From: Apostichopus japonicus
Taxonomy: Eukaryota; Echinodermata; Holothuroidea; Aspidochirotida; Stichopodidae
DNA length: 64,000 nucleotides
Assembly: GCF_037975245.1 (NCBI RefSeq)
Contig: NC_092577.1
Coordinates: 1,856,001-1,920,000, forward strand
Direction of reading: 5' to 3'
Shown: one piece after another, positions 1-13,719 of the stretch
Layout: the number at the start of each line of letters is the position of its first letter
Position numbering within the stretch: the first letter of the stretch is position 1
Position numbers and translations under genes: made by a program
The notes under the pieces: generated by a model
What the model was told of the DNA's origin: nothing
Database searches by the model: none
Seen by the model: only the letters and a program-made list of their open reading frames with translations

Positions 1-1822
1 TATGTTTTATCCAAAGGAAAGCAAGAAAGATTTCCTTATTCCTAGTACAATTTTGAAGGGCTATGAAAGTAAAACATTATGTTTATATGACTAAAAAACC
101 GCTGGTTTAGGAAGAGAACCCTTAGTTCAAAACCGCTCCAAAACGAAGTAAAGGAAAAGAATAACAATCCCTCCCCCCAGCCCCCCCCCCCCCGTATCAA
201 AAACTAAAACTATCGAATCGATCAAAATTGTACGATCTTACCATACGAATGGTCAAAAGAGGAAGGAGGAGTCAGGGCCTGGATGGATGGTAGCCAACAC
301 CCCCCCCCCTCCCCCCTGTTTAAAAACTTGACCAAAGTGAGCTTAGTCAATTAAGAAGATAATGCATATGAAGGAAGTAAGGGCATGTTATAAATTGACA
401 AGTTCAACACAAAAATTATGAAGTTACCAGTTCTCTCTTTTATCTTTCTAAAATTAAAATTAATTTTGAACTTCAACGAACCACATAGTCAAACATGGGA
501 ACTGACTAAACATGTTCATGATCATTTTCAATTGATCACTGGGAACAAATGATCGACTAAAATAATAAATGGAGTGAACATCTAAAATTTTGGGGGAAAA
601 ACCCCTTTAAAAAAAAAAAATCCAAAATAAATCACAGCAATATTGTGGAAAATATGCAAGGAAAAACAACTTTGAATACCACAATATCACATTCTCAATA
701 CTTACAATATGTTACAAAACAGATGAAACCATTTTTTTTTTTAATTCTCAAATTTGAAAAAAAAAAGTAATGTTACTTCAGATTCTTTTCACTTCTTTCC
801 CTTTCAACTTGAAGAGCCAAAGGGAATGAAAATGAAACACTGCATTCTGTCAATGAAGGTTTCACAAAATAAAACCCTTAACATTAACACATTATAACAT
901 TATAACACATACTGTAACACATAAATTAATGGCATTAAAAGTTTAAACTACAAGAAACAAACTTGTCCCTCTTCTTAGCCACTTGAGTAGAACAATCGTG
1001 ACCAGATTTTTTGAGTCTCTATCCAAAAATTAAAAGTTTTGTAAGTTTTGGGTGGTACCCTTCAGTCTACCCAAATTTATTTTGTCTACATTCGAAAGAC
1101 AATGGGAGAATTAAGATCAAACCTCTCAACAAAGGATGGGAAAATGTTTGTCATAATATTGACATATAACATATAACAGAAAATTTCCTACAACAATTTT
1201 TTGGGATGGATGTAAGTATTACAAAGTTATATCGTTTGCGGACCGGACCTTATTAACATTTCAAATTGACACCCCTCAGCCCCACCCCCTCAAAAAAAAA
1301 TAATAACAAACCTGAGACATTTGTACTCACTTAGTAGAGAAAATCCGCAAACTTGAAAGGGATCGGGCAGAGTCAGAAAAGGATAAGCCATAAATCTTTT
1401 TATTTTTACAACAACAGGATATAAAAAAACTTTTGCTTCGACTGATCGTATTCGCTCTCCAAAATTTAACGTTCCTTGGAAAATGTCAGAACAAAACTTG
1501 ATGACATGAGAATGAATGTGTATCAAAAGTTGGATCAATAATTTATAATGATTTTATAGAAACATATATATACACCCAGTGCATAAATATGAAACCAAAG
1601 AAATGAGGGTTAAAAGCATGCTCAGAGGAAGCAGCCAATCAGCATCCAAGAAGCTGCATGTTACCATGGAAAAGTATAGAACATTTTAATGAACTCACTG
1701 ATGGTAATTAGTCAGTTGCAAAAGGTTTCTGAAATGCTAACTAAAACCAGTTTTGAAAGGTACCATAAAAAATGTGTAATTCAATGTCCATGAAGTGCAT
1801 CATGAGAAAGAACGGACTGGAG

Positions 1823-1869
1823 GTTTGGGGTGGGGGAGGTTGGGGGTGGGGGAGGTTGGGGGTGGGGGA
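1823..1869 (+). repeat. G-rich short tandem repeat
   Basis: Three near-identical copies of a ~16-base G-rich unit (GGTTGGGGGTGGGGGA type). The G runs on the + strand could form a G-quadruplex. Confidence 0.8.
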
Positions 1870-2680
1870 AGGAAGGATTTTGAAGTTCAGTATTAACCAC
1901 TTTGTGGCAACATCCAAGCACAGAGCAATTTATTCCAATATGTTGAAATTTGCTATATACTGTAGCTAAACTTGTCCATTAATGGATATTAGTTTAACTT
2001 TACTGCACAATATCATACACACTAAATCAAAATTTTGTAATTTAAAAAAGAAAAAACGAAGGATGAAACATTTGTACTGCTTTAAGTACTTCAAAAATAA
2101 GTAGGGGAGAGCTGTAGGAGGCAGAACAAATGATTTCAAAGGCAGCTCCCATTTACAGAATTAAGAATAAGAAAAGATTAAGCAAAAGCAAACAGTCAGA
2201 AAAAGAAAAAGAATAAAAAGAGAAACGACGCCAAAAAAAAAAAATGGAAAAAATAGGAAGTTGCTCAACTGTAACCAAGTGACAAGTACATTCTTTCAAT
2301 CGTTTGCAGAAAAAAAGCAACGGTCAAGACTACAGATATTTAAGTACAATTTCGAGGCCGTTCAATCATCTTTGCCGTTTCCATCATTTTTCCACCGACT
2401 AAATAAACTTAATCCACAACTGGGTTGTTAATAATGTAACAAGATTCTACATTTTTCTCCTAGCTGAAAAATAAAATATATTAAATCAACACTTAAAAAT
2501 TACTAATATTGCACAGTGGTGCAATTAGTTCTCAGCTGACAGAAAAGTTTCTGTGGAAGGTAGTTTTTGCCAAAAACATATACATTTCTGATCTCCATTT
2601 TGTACTTATTAAAAATATTTGCTAGGGCCTATACATACAACAGTTGGCTAAGGCCTGTATCCAGACTGGGGAATTGTGTG

Positions 2681-2754
2681 TGGGAGGGGGAGGGGAGGGG
2701 GAGGGGAGGGGAGGGGGAGGGGAGGGGGAGGGGAGGGGGAGGGGGAGGGGGAGG
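2681..2754 (+). repeat. GGGGGA/GGGGA purine minisatellite
   Basis: About 74 bases made only of G-runs of 4-5 separated by single A residues. It is purine-only on the + strand and is a strong G-quadruplex or triplex candidate. The open frames across it are products of the repeat. Confidence 0.9.
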
Positions 2755-5710
2755 TATCAATGGGGCATGCAGGGCACTGCACTGAACCCTCCATCTATGC
2801 CTTCGTAATGGGTACAGAAACTTCACCAGTTACACTATCTTAGAAGGATGACTTGAGAACACAGGGAGGCCTTAAACAAATTCCGGAGTAAGCTGAGTAA
2901 AACTCAATAGCAGTGGATACTTGGATAAATGAAAGCGGAAGCAGATTACAAAGAGAATCAAGTTACTTGTATGCACCCTTCACAGACATTTAAATTTTAC
3001 TATACAGTAGTAAACAGTTAGTATCTGTTCAGAAAGTTTGAATTTTTTCAATGTTTCTGGTATTGGGGTTGGGGAAAATGGGTTGGGGGAGGCATGGGGT
3101 TTGGTTGGGGCTCAAGGAATGGAGACAGATGAGTAAAAGGTGATGAAGGCCAAGCAGGTTTGGGTTGCAAACCCGAAGAAATTGTGGACAAAATTTGTTA
3201 ACAATGCTGTTGGATTTTTTAAAACAGAGAGCAGCAGCTGTGTACTGTAAGAACATGGTCAATTTTTATTTAACGTAACTTTTGTAAATTCCATTCAAGG
3301 ATGAATTAACATCAATTTTGTTTGAGATTCCACTTTAAATGATCAACCTCCTGATTATATCCTAATTCTTGATGAGTGCTTGTATATCACAATACCAAAA
3401 AACAAAGAAACAAACTCTTTTCGCTGTTAATGAAACGAAAATGCATCCTTATTAAAAATGAAAAAAAAATCATATTGTCTGTGTACAAACATAAGTGCTT
3501 AAAATTTATGTACAACCAGTGCTACAAAGTTCAAAAGTTCAAAGATTCAGTGAAGAGAAGAATGAATGAAATACAATACATTGTGAAATTGACAACAGCG
3601 CTCGGTAAAATCAAGCTCAGTGCTGTGTCAACTTCCGGGTGTGTGTTCTCTGTTTACGCATTCGTACTTACATCCTGTATTATGGAAAAACCGCATTGAA
3701 ATGATTACGAGACAGTCAATACTGGCATTGAATGTACAGTAATCATGTTATTAATTATTTAAGAAAATACTTACTGAACACCAAAATAGCCTCACTCTAC
3801 CGATTCAACCGTGTAGTACTGTAATCCAAAATCCGTTAATGTATTCTGAGATATGACTGATGATACTATATTCCTACAGTAGATACGATATCCTTTGTGC
3901 ATCTACCTAATGTACGTACGTACGGACACAAAAGCTGCGTAAATCAGAAATCGCTAACGACAAGAAACAGTCAAGTTCAATCCATGAAGACTCACACACA
4001 TATATAGAGTAAAAAAATAGCCAAAACCGATCATGTCAAGTTCAAATATTGTACGGTATATGTCGTCTGGGTTGTGTGGATAACAACCCTACACTGTCCA
4101 TTTGGGATAATCTAAATTGCTATGCTTCAACCTTGAAGATTCTGAAACACACAGATGAGGTATGTACAACCAGAGACAGAGATAAAAAGTATCCTTTGAT
4201 CCCCTAGATGGTATCCAAGAGAGTAAATCTGTATACCAGTTTTCTTCTTCCTCTCTTTTCTTATTTCTCCTCCCAATAGACTAAATCCCCCCTTCTTTTC
4301 AATCACATTGTCTATTCAAAAACGAAGTGATTACGACAATCGACTCAGCTCCTCTAAGGCGCCCATCAATTGGACAGCTGGAGACCGGCTTAGTGCCTCT
4401 CCTCTCAGCAGGCCTAAACTAAACCCTCCTTTTTTCCTCCTACAAATAAAAAAAAAATAAAAAAAGAATCTACTTTAAGCCTTTAATCCTACCCTCCAGT
4501 GCCAATACAAAGCCTCGCTAAGCCCTTTCTCAAACAGAGTTTCCTTCTGGACTAGATGATAAAATCCCTCCAGTTTTCAAAGGAGATCAAAAAAAAAAAA
4601 AAAGAAGAGAGAACAAAAAATCCATCCTTCCATTAACTTCAATCAATTCAAATCTTTGCTATCAGTGTGATCCAGGGAAAATGATAAAAGCCAAGCCTAA
4701 GCTCCTTTTCATGAAAGCTCTTTACCCTGCATAAAAGGGTCGACAGTGCACAGTGTGTATAAGTGGAGGCCAAATGGCTTTTTAAAGTAAAAAGGTTTTT
4801 TTCTCTTTCTTTCTTTCATTCTTTCATTCTTTTCGGTTTTTGTTCTGTCTGATTCGTGAACCGCACAATCCGTTAAAGCCGGCTTAAATTGATCTCCGGT
4901 TGTTTATCACTAGTGGAGCCTTGAGTGTAATCCTTTTAGATAATTGCAGACAGATGAAACCATCTCTCTCTCTAGCTCTCTTTTCTTCTTCTTCGTTGCC
5001 ACTGACATCAATTTTATGGAAATCTCCTCGCGGATCTAATTTCCCCTTCCATCAACGTGGAATCATCTCAAACAGAGTTGCCACGGCAACCCTGCTCAAA
5101 GTATAAAATAAATTCTGTGCAAGGAACTAATCCTGAGTGAAGCATATGTGGATTAGGCTCTAATCTTCTGCCGAGATTTAGTTCATTTCCCTTGAGGAAG
5201 CTGGGCCTTAGCTAATGGTGAGATTCTGTGCTCTGGCTGTGTGATACGTATTAAAACGCACAACAAATGACGCACAGTAAGATACATTGGAGATGGGTTT
5301 AATAAAATACGGTAATTTTTAGTCGCTCTGTTATTATCGATACATATATAAGTCCAACAGGACAAACAGCTCTGAAAATGAAATGATTTGCTTAGTAAAA
5401 CAAATCCAAACAGCTTCATTAAATATCTTTGAAGTGTAAGCATTCACTGTTTGCATAATTAATACTTTCAGTAATTGTACTGGTATGAAATGCAATGCAT
5501 GACACTGGACCAGTGGCCAATAGCAAATATATTCTAGTCGCAGAGTAAGTTTAATGTATAATCTCAATTTATGGGAGGGACAAAATGGGGGGGGGGGATT
5601 AACTGAATAGAAATACTGTACTTTGTATGTTACGACTACAGTACAAATGAATGTAGAACTTGGCTACTTGTTTATGAAAGGTTCAAATAAAATATTCAAA
5701 CAGTTATTGA

Positions 5711-7415
5711 AATGGAGGGGATAAAAGCAATGATAAAATCATAAAAGCTGTACCTAATGGATGGGATTAAGACAATGATAACATCATATCTACTGTACCT
5801 CATGGATGGGACTAAGACAATGATAAATCATATCTACTGTACCTCATGGATGGGATTAAGACAATGATAACATCATATCTACTGTACCTCATATCTACTG
5901 TACGTCATGGATGGGACTAAGACAATGATAAAATCATATCTACTGTACTTCATGAATGGGAAAAAGACAATGATAAAATCATATCTACTGTTCATCATGG
6001 ATGGGACTAAGACAATGATAAAATCATATCTACTGTACTTCATGAATGGGAAAAAGACAATGATAAAATCATATCTACTGTTCATCATGGATGGGAAAAA
6101 GAAAATGATAAAATCATATCTACTGTACATCATGGATGGGACTAAGACAATGATAAAATCATATCTACTGTACGTCATGGATGGGACTAAGACAATGATA
6201 AAATCATATCTACTGTACTTCATGAATGGGAAAAAGACAATGATAAAATCATATCTACTGTTCATCATGGATGGGAAAAAGAAAATGATAAAATCATATC
6301 TACTGTACATCATGGATGGGACTAAGACAATGATAAAATCATATCTACTGTACGTCATGGATGGGACTAAGACAATGATAAAATCATATCTACTGTACAT
6401 CATGGATGGGACTAAGACAATGATAAATCATATCTACTGTACCTCATATCTACTGTACCTCATGGATGGGACTAAGACAATGATAAAATCATATCTACTG
6501 TACGTCATGGATGGGACTAAGACAATGATAAAATCACTAATGGATGGGCCTAAGACAATGATTAAACCATATCTACTGTACATTATGGATGGGACTAAGA
6601 CAACATAAAATCAAAACATGCTATCTACTGTACCTCATAGATAGGACTAAGACAACGATAAAATCATATCTACTGTACTGTACCTCATGGATGGGACTAA
6701 GACAATGATAAAATCATATCTACTGTACGTCATGGATGGGACTAACACAATGATAAAATCACTAATGGATGGGCCTAAGACAATGATTAAACCAGTTCTA
6801 CTGTACATTATGGATGGGACTAAGACAACATAAAATCAAAACATGCTATCTACTGTACCTCATAGATAGGACTAAGACAACGATAAAATCATATCTACTG
6901 TACTGTACCTCATGGATGGGACTAAGACAATGATAACATCATATCTACTGTACCTCATTGATGGGATTAAGACAATGATAAAATCATAACTACTGTACGT
7001 CATGGATGGGATTAAGACAATGATAAAATAGTTTCTACTGCACCTCATGGATGGGAATAAGACAATGATAACATCATATCTACTGTACCTCATTGATGGG
7101 ATTAAGACAATGATAAAATCATAACTACTGTACGTCATGGATGGGATAAAGACAATGATAAAATAATTTCTACTGTACAGTACCTCATGGATTGGATTAA
7201 GACAATGATAACATCATATTATACTGTACGTCATGGATGGGACTTAGACAACATCATATCTACTGTACCTCGTGGATGGGATTAAGACAATGATAAAATC
7301 ATATCTACTGTACCTCATGGATGGGATTAAGACAATGATAAAATCATAACTACTGTACCTCATGGATGGGATTAAGACAATGATAAAATAATATCTACTG
7401 TATGTCATGGATGGA
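5711..7415 (+). repeat. 45-bp minisatellite, about 38 copies
   Basis: Tandem array with a 45-bp unit built around CATGGATGGGACTAAGACAA followed by TGATAAAATCATATCTACTGTAC. Because 45 is a multiple of 3 and the units lack stops in two frames, it creates long false open frames on both strands: a 15-residue MDGTKTMIKSYLLY.. repeat on + and an MMYSRYDFIIVLVPS-type repeat on -. Variant units recur in blocks; for example the stretch from about 6541 is repeated from about 6772, so there is higher-order structure. I see no evidence of coding. Confidence 0.95.
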
Positions 7416-7539
7416 ACATACATCATCATGAATGGTTTTCAAACATTGGTAAGAATCACAACTAGTACTGTACAGTACCTCAACGATGACAATTATTTAA
7501 ATATGTACTACTTTAAACTCCACTGCTCCGCTTAAGTGC

Positions 7540-8290
7540 CCTACTCTACAAATGGTTCTGGCTTAGTCCTACAAACCTACACTAGCTCCAACCCAAGTAT
7601 GTGATTATTACAGTACTACTGTACTTGTCCTCATCAGGCTCTAAATGTCCTGCAAATCCTGTTCTAGCTCCAGCTGTGTCCTAGAGTAGATTTCCTATTT
7701 GAGATCTAGCGGTGTGTCCTATGAAACCTGGTCTAGATCCAACTGTAGGTCCGAGATGAGCCTTCTTCAGGTGTCAGCTCTATGTTCTAGAGTAAAGCTC
7801 TGTTCTAACTCCAGCCATGTGTCCTATGAGACCTGTCCTACAGTACCTCCAGCTGTGTGTCCTATGAAACCTGGTCTAGATCCAACTGTATGTCCTAGAT
7901 GAGTCTTCTTCAGGTGTCAGCTCTATGTTCTAGAGTAAAGCTCTGTTCTAACTCCAGCCATGTGTCCTATGAGACCTGTCCTACCTCCAGCTGTGTGTCC
8001 TATGAGACCTGTTCAGGATAAAATGTGTCCTAGAGTACAAGTCCTGTTCCAACTCCAGCTGTGTGTCCTATGAAACCTGTCCTAGCTCCAACCGTGTTTC
8101 CTATGAGTCCTGTTCAGCATTCAGCTGTGTCCTAGAGTACATGTCCTGTTCCAGCTATGTGTCCTACATTATGAGTCCTGTTCTTGTTCTAGTGTACAAG
8201 TCCTGTTCTTGCTTCAGCTGTGTGACCCATGAGACCTGTTCTACAGTAGCTACAGCCTTTGAAACATGTTCAAGTAGAACTAACAATCAC
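7540..8290 (+). repeat. Diverged tandem repeats with TGTCCTATGA motif
   Basis: Degenerate array with a short unit of roughly 30-36 bases around TGTGTCCTATGAGACCTGT and CTCCAGCTGTG. One ~145-base block (about 7722-7866) is repeated almost exactly from about 7867. The open frames here are repeat-derived. Confidence 0.8.
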
Positions 8291-8299
8291 AGTTACTAA

Positions 8300-9200
8300 C
8301 AAAATTATGTTTTTTTATTTTTCAGTAACTGAGTTTTGCCCATGCAACTCAATGCAATAATCAACTATTGTACAGTACATTTAAATCGTCTGAGAAAGAA
8401 AACATGTTTAACTTTAAATTAATTTAATTTGACAGGTCAATTCTTTCACAATTCTTTCTTACTGTCAGTGAAATACTGTATTTTACGGAGAAATGTGATA
8501 AAAAGTAAAAACTAAGTTTGCAGAGTAAAACTTTAAACAAATTTCTCCTTTGCCTCCTATTCCTTTGTTTGCTTATTATGTTTTATTTGTAACATTTTTT
8601 TAGCTTCATATTTTTCATTCCTATCCTTGGTGGGCTTGTTCGCCTTGTCCCATATATTCCCAATAGATAAAAGCATAATTAGCCCCAAAATTTACATATT
8701 CTGTAGGGGGGAAGAATAATAGTCTAATGCATGCACACTATCGCAGGAAGATTAAAAGACAGATTCTGAAATTGGATATGATCTTTAGTAATTGACATGA
8801 CACTAAAAGGAGATATTAAGTATCTGGATTTTAAGAAAACCTACAAAAAGGTAGGGAAAAAAAGCAAATTTTCATTCTTTCATGAATAATTTCACGAAGA
8901 AAACTAGGTCTGCAAATAGGTTAATGGAACAAGATTTTTAGGGAAAGCTTCCCCAAAAAAGAGAAATTTTGGTTTTTTTCCTTTTTGCATGATTATGTTG
9001 ATTTACTAAAACCTGTTATGACACAACATAATGTCAACAGACTCACTCAATGCTAATCTAAAAGAGCTCTGTTGGACGACTGATAAATTTAAATATCAGC
9101 AAAATCAGTAGAAAAAGATGAAAATGATACAAATATTGCATATTAAAATAAACAAAGAGCTCAACCACATCCCTTAATGTAAGCAAATACTTCTGCTGGA
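8300..9200. other. Non-coding, AT-rich
   Basis: I see no exon, RNA gene or clear repeat in this stretch, which lies between two tandem arrays. Confidence 0.6.
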
Positions 9201-9204
9201 TTTA

Positions 9205-9745
9205 GATTCTGAACATTTGATTTTCAATTTTAAAGCAGTATATACTGTAGAGAAGATCATGTGAAATTGATTTACTAGATTCAGAGGCTAGTTTTATTTA
9301 CAGTAGATTCTGAACATTTGATTTTAAACCCTAAAGGAGTATATAGAGAGAAGATCACTGATTTACTAGCTTCAGAGGTTAGTTTATTGACAGTAGATTC
9401 TGAACACTTGATTTTCTCAAACCAGTATATTGAGAGAAGATCATGTGAAATTGATTTAAAATGCTCCTCAAAGGCTAATTTTAGTTAGATTCTGAACATT
9501 TGATTTTTAATCTTAAAGCAGTATATATACAGTAAGATCATGTGAAATTGATTTAAAATGCTCCTCAAAGGCTAATTTTATTTAGACTCCATACATTTGA
9601 TTTTAAATCTTACAGCAGATAAGATCATGTGAAATTGATTTATGAGCTTCAAAGGCTACTTTTATTTAGATTCTGAACATTTGAATTTAAATCTTAAAGC
9701 AGATAAGATCATGGGAGATTGATAAACTAGCTTCAAAGGCTCTAG
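9205..9745 (+). repeat. ~95-bp tandem repeat, six diverged copies
   Basis: Each copy carries GATTCTGAACATTTGATTTT, then an AAAGCAGTATATA-like stretch, then AAGATCATGTGAAATTGATT and a CTTCAAAGGCTA segment. Unit length varies from about 82 to 100 bases because of internal deletions, as expected of an old array. Confidence 0.85.
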
Positions 9746-10505
9746 AGTTTTATTTTACATGCTTAAACAGCCAGGATATAATACCTCACTTTGCGAGTTA
9801 ATGTTTTGGCGCTTTTTTGCTGAACTACAACACTACAGGCGTACAGTTTTCACATCTAGTCCAGCCGGGCGGAATATATATGAAATCCCCTGTTGGATGC
9901 AACAGTAGTCACATTAATAGTGTGCAAGACAGCTTTTAGTTAAAAAACAGTACTTAGGAGCTTGTTTCAAGTATGTATATTGGTGCTGATATTTTCCTTC
10001 ATGAAAGAAAATTTCTTTAAGAAATTTTCACCTGTTTCAACATTGAAAGATATGATGAAGTCTGAGGCTGTGAGAGGAAAATGATTGGTTAAGGGCACAG
10101 TTTATCGTAACTATGTGTTTTGCAATGGGTACTAGTAAACTCAGACCAAGGGTACCCTTCAGTCCATGAAAGAAGACTGGATTAAAAATATTATTGTAGA
10201 AGACATGTACTGTATATATCCTGGAATCATGTGTTCATTGGAGGATTAAGGGCAAAGGTAAATGTCTTTGAATGCAATATGGTACGATCAGCACGTGGAT
10301 GAAACCTCAAGGAAACTTATTTACAAAGATGTCGCTTTATAGCAGCCCAGCTGCAGATATAAGTTTGCCCGAATATCTTCAGTTTGTCAATATTCTGAAC
10401 TAACTGAACCTCAAAGGATTTCTTAAGTGCCAAGGTTTGTTTGTTCTTTGTTTCATCAAAGGATCCTTAATGTTTGGTAGGAACATCGGTGGCTTTGACA
10501 AGACT

Positions 10506-10850
10506 GCAAAATGCATTGCATCCACTGATACGATGTATGATATTTGTACTTAAACACTGACGCCATACTATAACTGATAACCAGAGTTAAAAAGTGAATA
10601 ATATTACACATCAATCAAGATAGTAAAATGCATTACAGCCATTGACACATGATATTTGTACTTAAACACTGAGGCCATACTATGACTGACTGATAACCAG
10701 AGTTAAAAAGTGAATCATATTACACTTAAGATAGTAAAATGCATTGCAGCCATTGGCAATTGACGTTTGTACTTTTAACACTGAGGCCCATACTGTAGTA
10801 CTCTAGTTGAACCAGAGTTCAAAAGTGACTAATATTACACATCAAGATAG
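10506..10850 (+). repeat. ~113-bp tandem repeat, three copies
   Basis: Three units begin with AAAATGCATT(G/A)CA near 10508, 10627 and 10737. They share TTTGTACTT..AACACTGA, the CCATACT segment, ACCAGAGTT and ATATTACAC. The third copy is the most diverged. Confidence 0.85.
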
Positions 10851-10917
10851 CATTGTTATCCATTGTTAAATTATGCATATTTTCTTGTCATTCTCAATAT
10901 GAACTGAAATATTGTCC

Positions 10918-12626
10918 ATCTTCAGTAGTGTTCAAACGTATAACCTAATCGGAATCGGTACGAAAATTGCATAATCAGGACATAATCGGAATCGGTAAAA
11001 ATTACGTGGAATACCAGTTATGTCATACCGATTATTCAAAAACATATGGAAGGTGAAAATATCAACTGATGTATTAGGTTTGTTCTTTTACTACGAAATA
11101 TTAAAATAAGACACCCTCTATACGTCTTTCACAGTGTACACTTTCATCAAATTAGGCTGCCAGGGTCGCCGATTTTGCTTCCCTCGTGGTTAGTGACTTC
11201 ATATTTCTTGGGACAGTAAGCATAGCAGCAATATATACCAATTTCGCGAATTAACGAATGTGCTGGACAGGGTCGGAACTCGGAAATAGTCAGGGGCGAT
11301 GGGCGTTTCGCCCTAGCAAGTGCTTAAAAGCCCTCCTAAAGCACAACTACGAGTGCGAAAAAGAAATATAAGAAAATCGCCCTCTTTATATCAGGTGTCT
11401 GTGTAAAATTAATTGTGACATGCGTTTGCTTTAGCTAGGAATTGCAGTTACAGCGCGAATCGCGCAAACAGTTCTCACATCCCGCATCAAATTTGAAGCA
11501 GTGCAGGAGGGTCGCGTACAATCACCGGGAAGTTCCCGTGGCAAATTACGGCCTGCACGAAGCAATTTCAGTACCAGCGAAAATAACCTAAAATCCTCAC
11601 AAATCTCCGACCACATGGTAGCCTTACTTCACAGTTCACACTAAATCAACTGCATGGAAATCTAACCTTGCCATCTGTTTATTCGCTCTAGTTGTGTCGC
11701 AAATAAAAAATAAAAATATCAACGGAAACTGCAATCTTCGACCACATGTTAGCCTAACAACCACACTAAGTCAATGGGAAATGTAGCCTAACCATCGGTT
11801 TGCAAAAAAAAAAAAAAATGCGTAGCTTACTTTACAACTTTCAATTTGCTGGAAATCGGCTTTTGTTTGGAAGGTACTGTAAGTGATATGTCTTATAGAG
11901 GGAATGTTATATTTTATATTGGAGTAGTTTCTAGTTGTTATTATTTCTTTACATCAATCTGGTATTACATTTTAGAGTAATTTTAAACAAGTTACGATGG
12001 TACAATTTGCTTTTCAGTTTGATTGGCCTAAGCTTACATTTTCTAATTGAACCTGAATGGAGTTAAATAGGTAACAAATAGGTATGTTTAACTTCAAGTT
12101 CGTAACATTTCTATTTGTTCATAAACGGTATAATACTGAAAATAAGTACAAAATAATGTCGGAATGAAGGCAATATGTCATTAAAATTTACACTTTGGTA
12201 AAGATTGAAGATGGATGGTTTGTCTGAGATATATACTTTTTGAGATGGATATTTTGAGTAACTATTCTTAGCCCATTTCAAGCCATTAACAGGTGACATT
12301 CACGTCGAGGTGGTTAGGCCATTCGCTTAGCACAGTGCTGACTAGGTAGGATGTCATCTCTCCGTATTTTGGAAATTAAAAAAAAACTCCAGAGGTAATT
12401 TGGTACATGTATACAAAATGATACCTTAGAGCCTTGTATAACAACGAAGCAAAAGGAAACGGGAAAATCACAACAATTATTGTTTCTGTCAAACTTTATT
12501 GCCGATTTCGTATATACGGGATATTTTCTCATTTTCAAATAATCGGAATTCGTACGATTATGAAATAATTAATCGATAATCGGTATTTTCTGTTTTATGC
12601 ATAATCTGTTGAACACTAATCTTCAG
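10918..12626. mobile_element. hAT-like element with perfect 8-bp TSD (1.69 kb)
   Basis: The direct repeat ATCTTCAG at 10918-10925 and 12619-12626 flanks a segment that begins TAGTGTTCAA and ends TTGAACACTA, a perfect 10-bp terminal inverted repeat. Further inward both ends carry related TAATCGGAAT..CGGTA-type sequence in opposite orientation. An 8-bp target duplication with short TIRs is characteristic of the hAT superfamily. No intact transposase is visible; a 61-codon - strand open frame (11431-11616) is not recognisable. I call it non-autonomous or internally deleted. Confidence 0.88.
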
Positions 12627-12748
12627 TGCTATATACCTTGACCATCCATAATTTATGCAATAAATGTTTATTATTAAAAGGGCAGCTGCAGTCAAGTGTA
12701 CAGGAACATGCCATGGATTTGTTTACATGTTTTTCAAACTGTTATAAG

Positions 12749-13719
12749 GAAAAGTGCAGTGTTGTGTGGATAATCCTTTGCGATATAGGTATCGGCCGAT
12801 ATTTCCAATACCTGCGGCAAATTAGTATTGATAAAATTTAGCCCCATTTTTGCCAATAACGGCACACCGATATTGCACATTATTTAAAAGCTGCAAAGAG
12901 TATTATGAATGCAGTTTGTTATTAACACCGTTGACTGATGTAAAGATTGTATTTTGAGAATCAAGTCTTCATATATCACAATTTGTGCATGGTTTATATT
13001 TCAAACATGAAGTACTCTCTAATTTTGGCAAGGCTTAGTTGGTAGTATAGCCCGCTAATAGTTGGATATAATTTTTAGGGAAATTAAAAAAATTGAGAAG
13101 TTTTTTCAATTTTGGTTGCAGTAAATACAAGGGGTAGTAAAGGTTCTTAGTCAAGATATGCTTAAGTCTTTTCTACATGAAAACAGTTTTATTCATCGCA
13201 CGATGTTATTTAAAAAAATTTGCTAGGAAATTCTTGGCTCCATTTGGCGACAGCTTGTACCAGACTTGCAGCCTATTGAACGTAGATGTTCAAACAGAGT
13301 AACGAATAGTACAACAGCAGTAACAGGAAGGAAGGCTTGTGCTTTTTCAACAAAAAAAGTCCTAGAACACAGTTTCATGCATATCACATTGGTGGGGAAT
13401 ATGAAAGTCATTTAAAGAGGGATTAGGACTAAAGTTAGTGTTATAGAATATGCACATTTTTTGCTATTAATTTACTAACAGGATTCCGCAAATGCAAGTT
13501 ATAAAAGTTGTCACTGTTTATGAGTTGTGCAAACGATAATAACTTATGTTAGCTGATTGTTATTTTGATACTTTATGTATTAATGCATGGCTAAAAGTGT
13601 GATTTGACCTTCATTCTGGCTGTTTAATAATACCAGTATCAGGCCGATATCAGGATTGGAATATATCGGATATCGGCCAAAACCGATACTGGCGATATCA
13701 GCACAACACTAGAAAACAG
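12749..13719. mobile_element. hAT-like element with imperfect TSD (955 bp)
   Basis: The segment 12757-13711 begins CAGTGTTGTG and ends CACAACACTA. Both termini carry inner TATCGGCC..GATA-like motifs in opposite orientation. The flanks GAAAAGTG and GAAAACAG agree at 6 of 8 positions, consistent with an aged 8-bp duplication. No transposase is recognised. It sits only ~120 bp from the previous hAT-like element. Confidence 0.72.

Larger units (their letters stand above)
1..5700. other. Non-coding stretch, no gene recognised
   Basis: I see no exon with splice signals and a recognisable protein here. The open frames are short and low in complexity. The stretch holds poly-A, poly-C and G-rich tracts and a small group of TAATCC/GGATTA motifs near 4928-5165. 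It could be intron or distal sequence of the - strand gene whose candidate first coding exon lies at 14748-14922, but nothing in the sequence proves that. Confidence 0.6.

Noticed and set aside
3376..3699. 107-codon Lys-rich frame
   Set aside because: Low-complexity AT-rich composition; no homology seen.
5879..6608. Long open frames of 174 and 233 codons on opposite strands
   Set aside because: Both are translations of the 45-bp minisatellite, in which any stop-free frame is open by construction.
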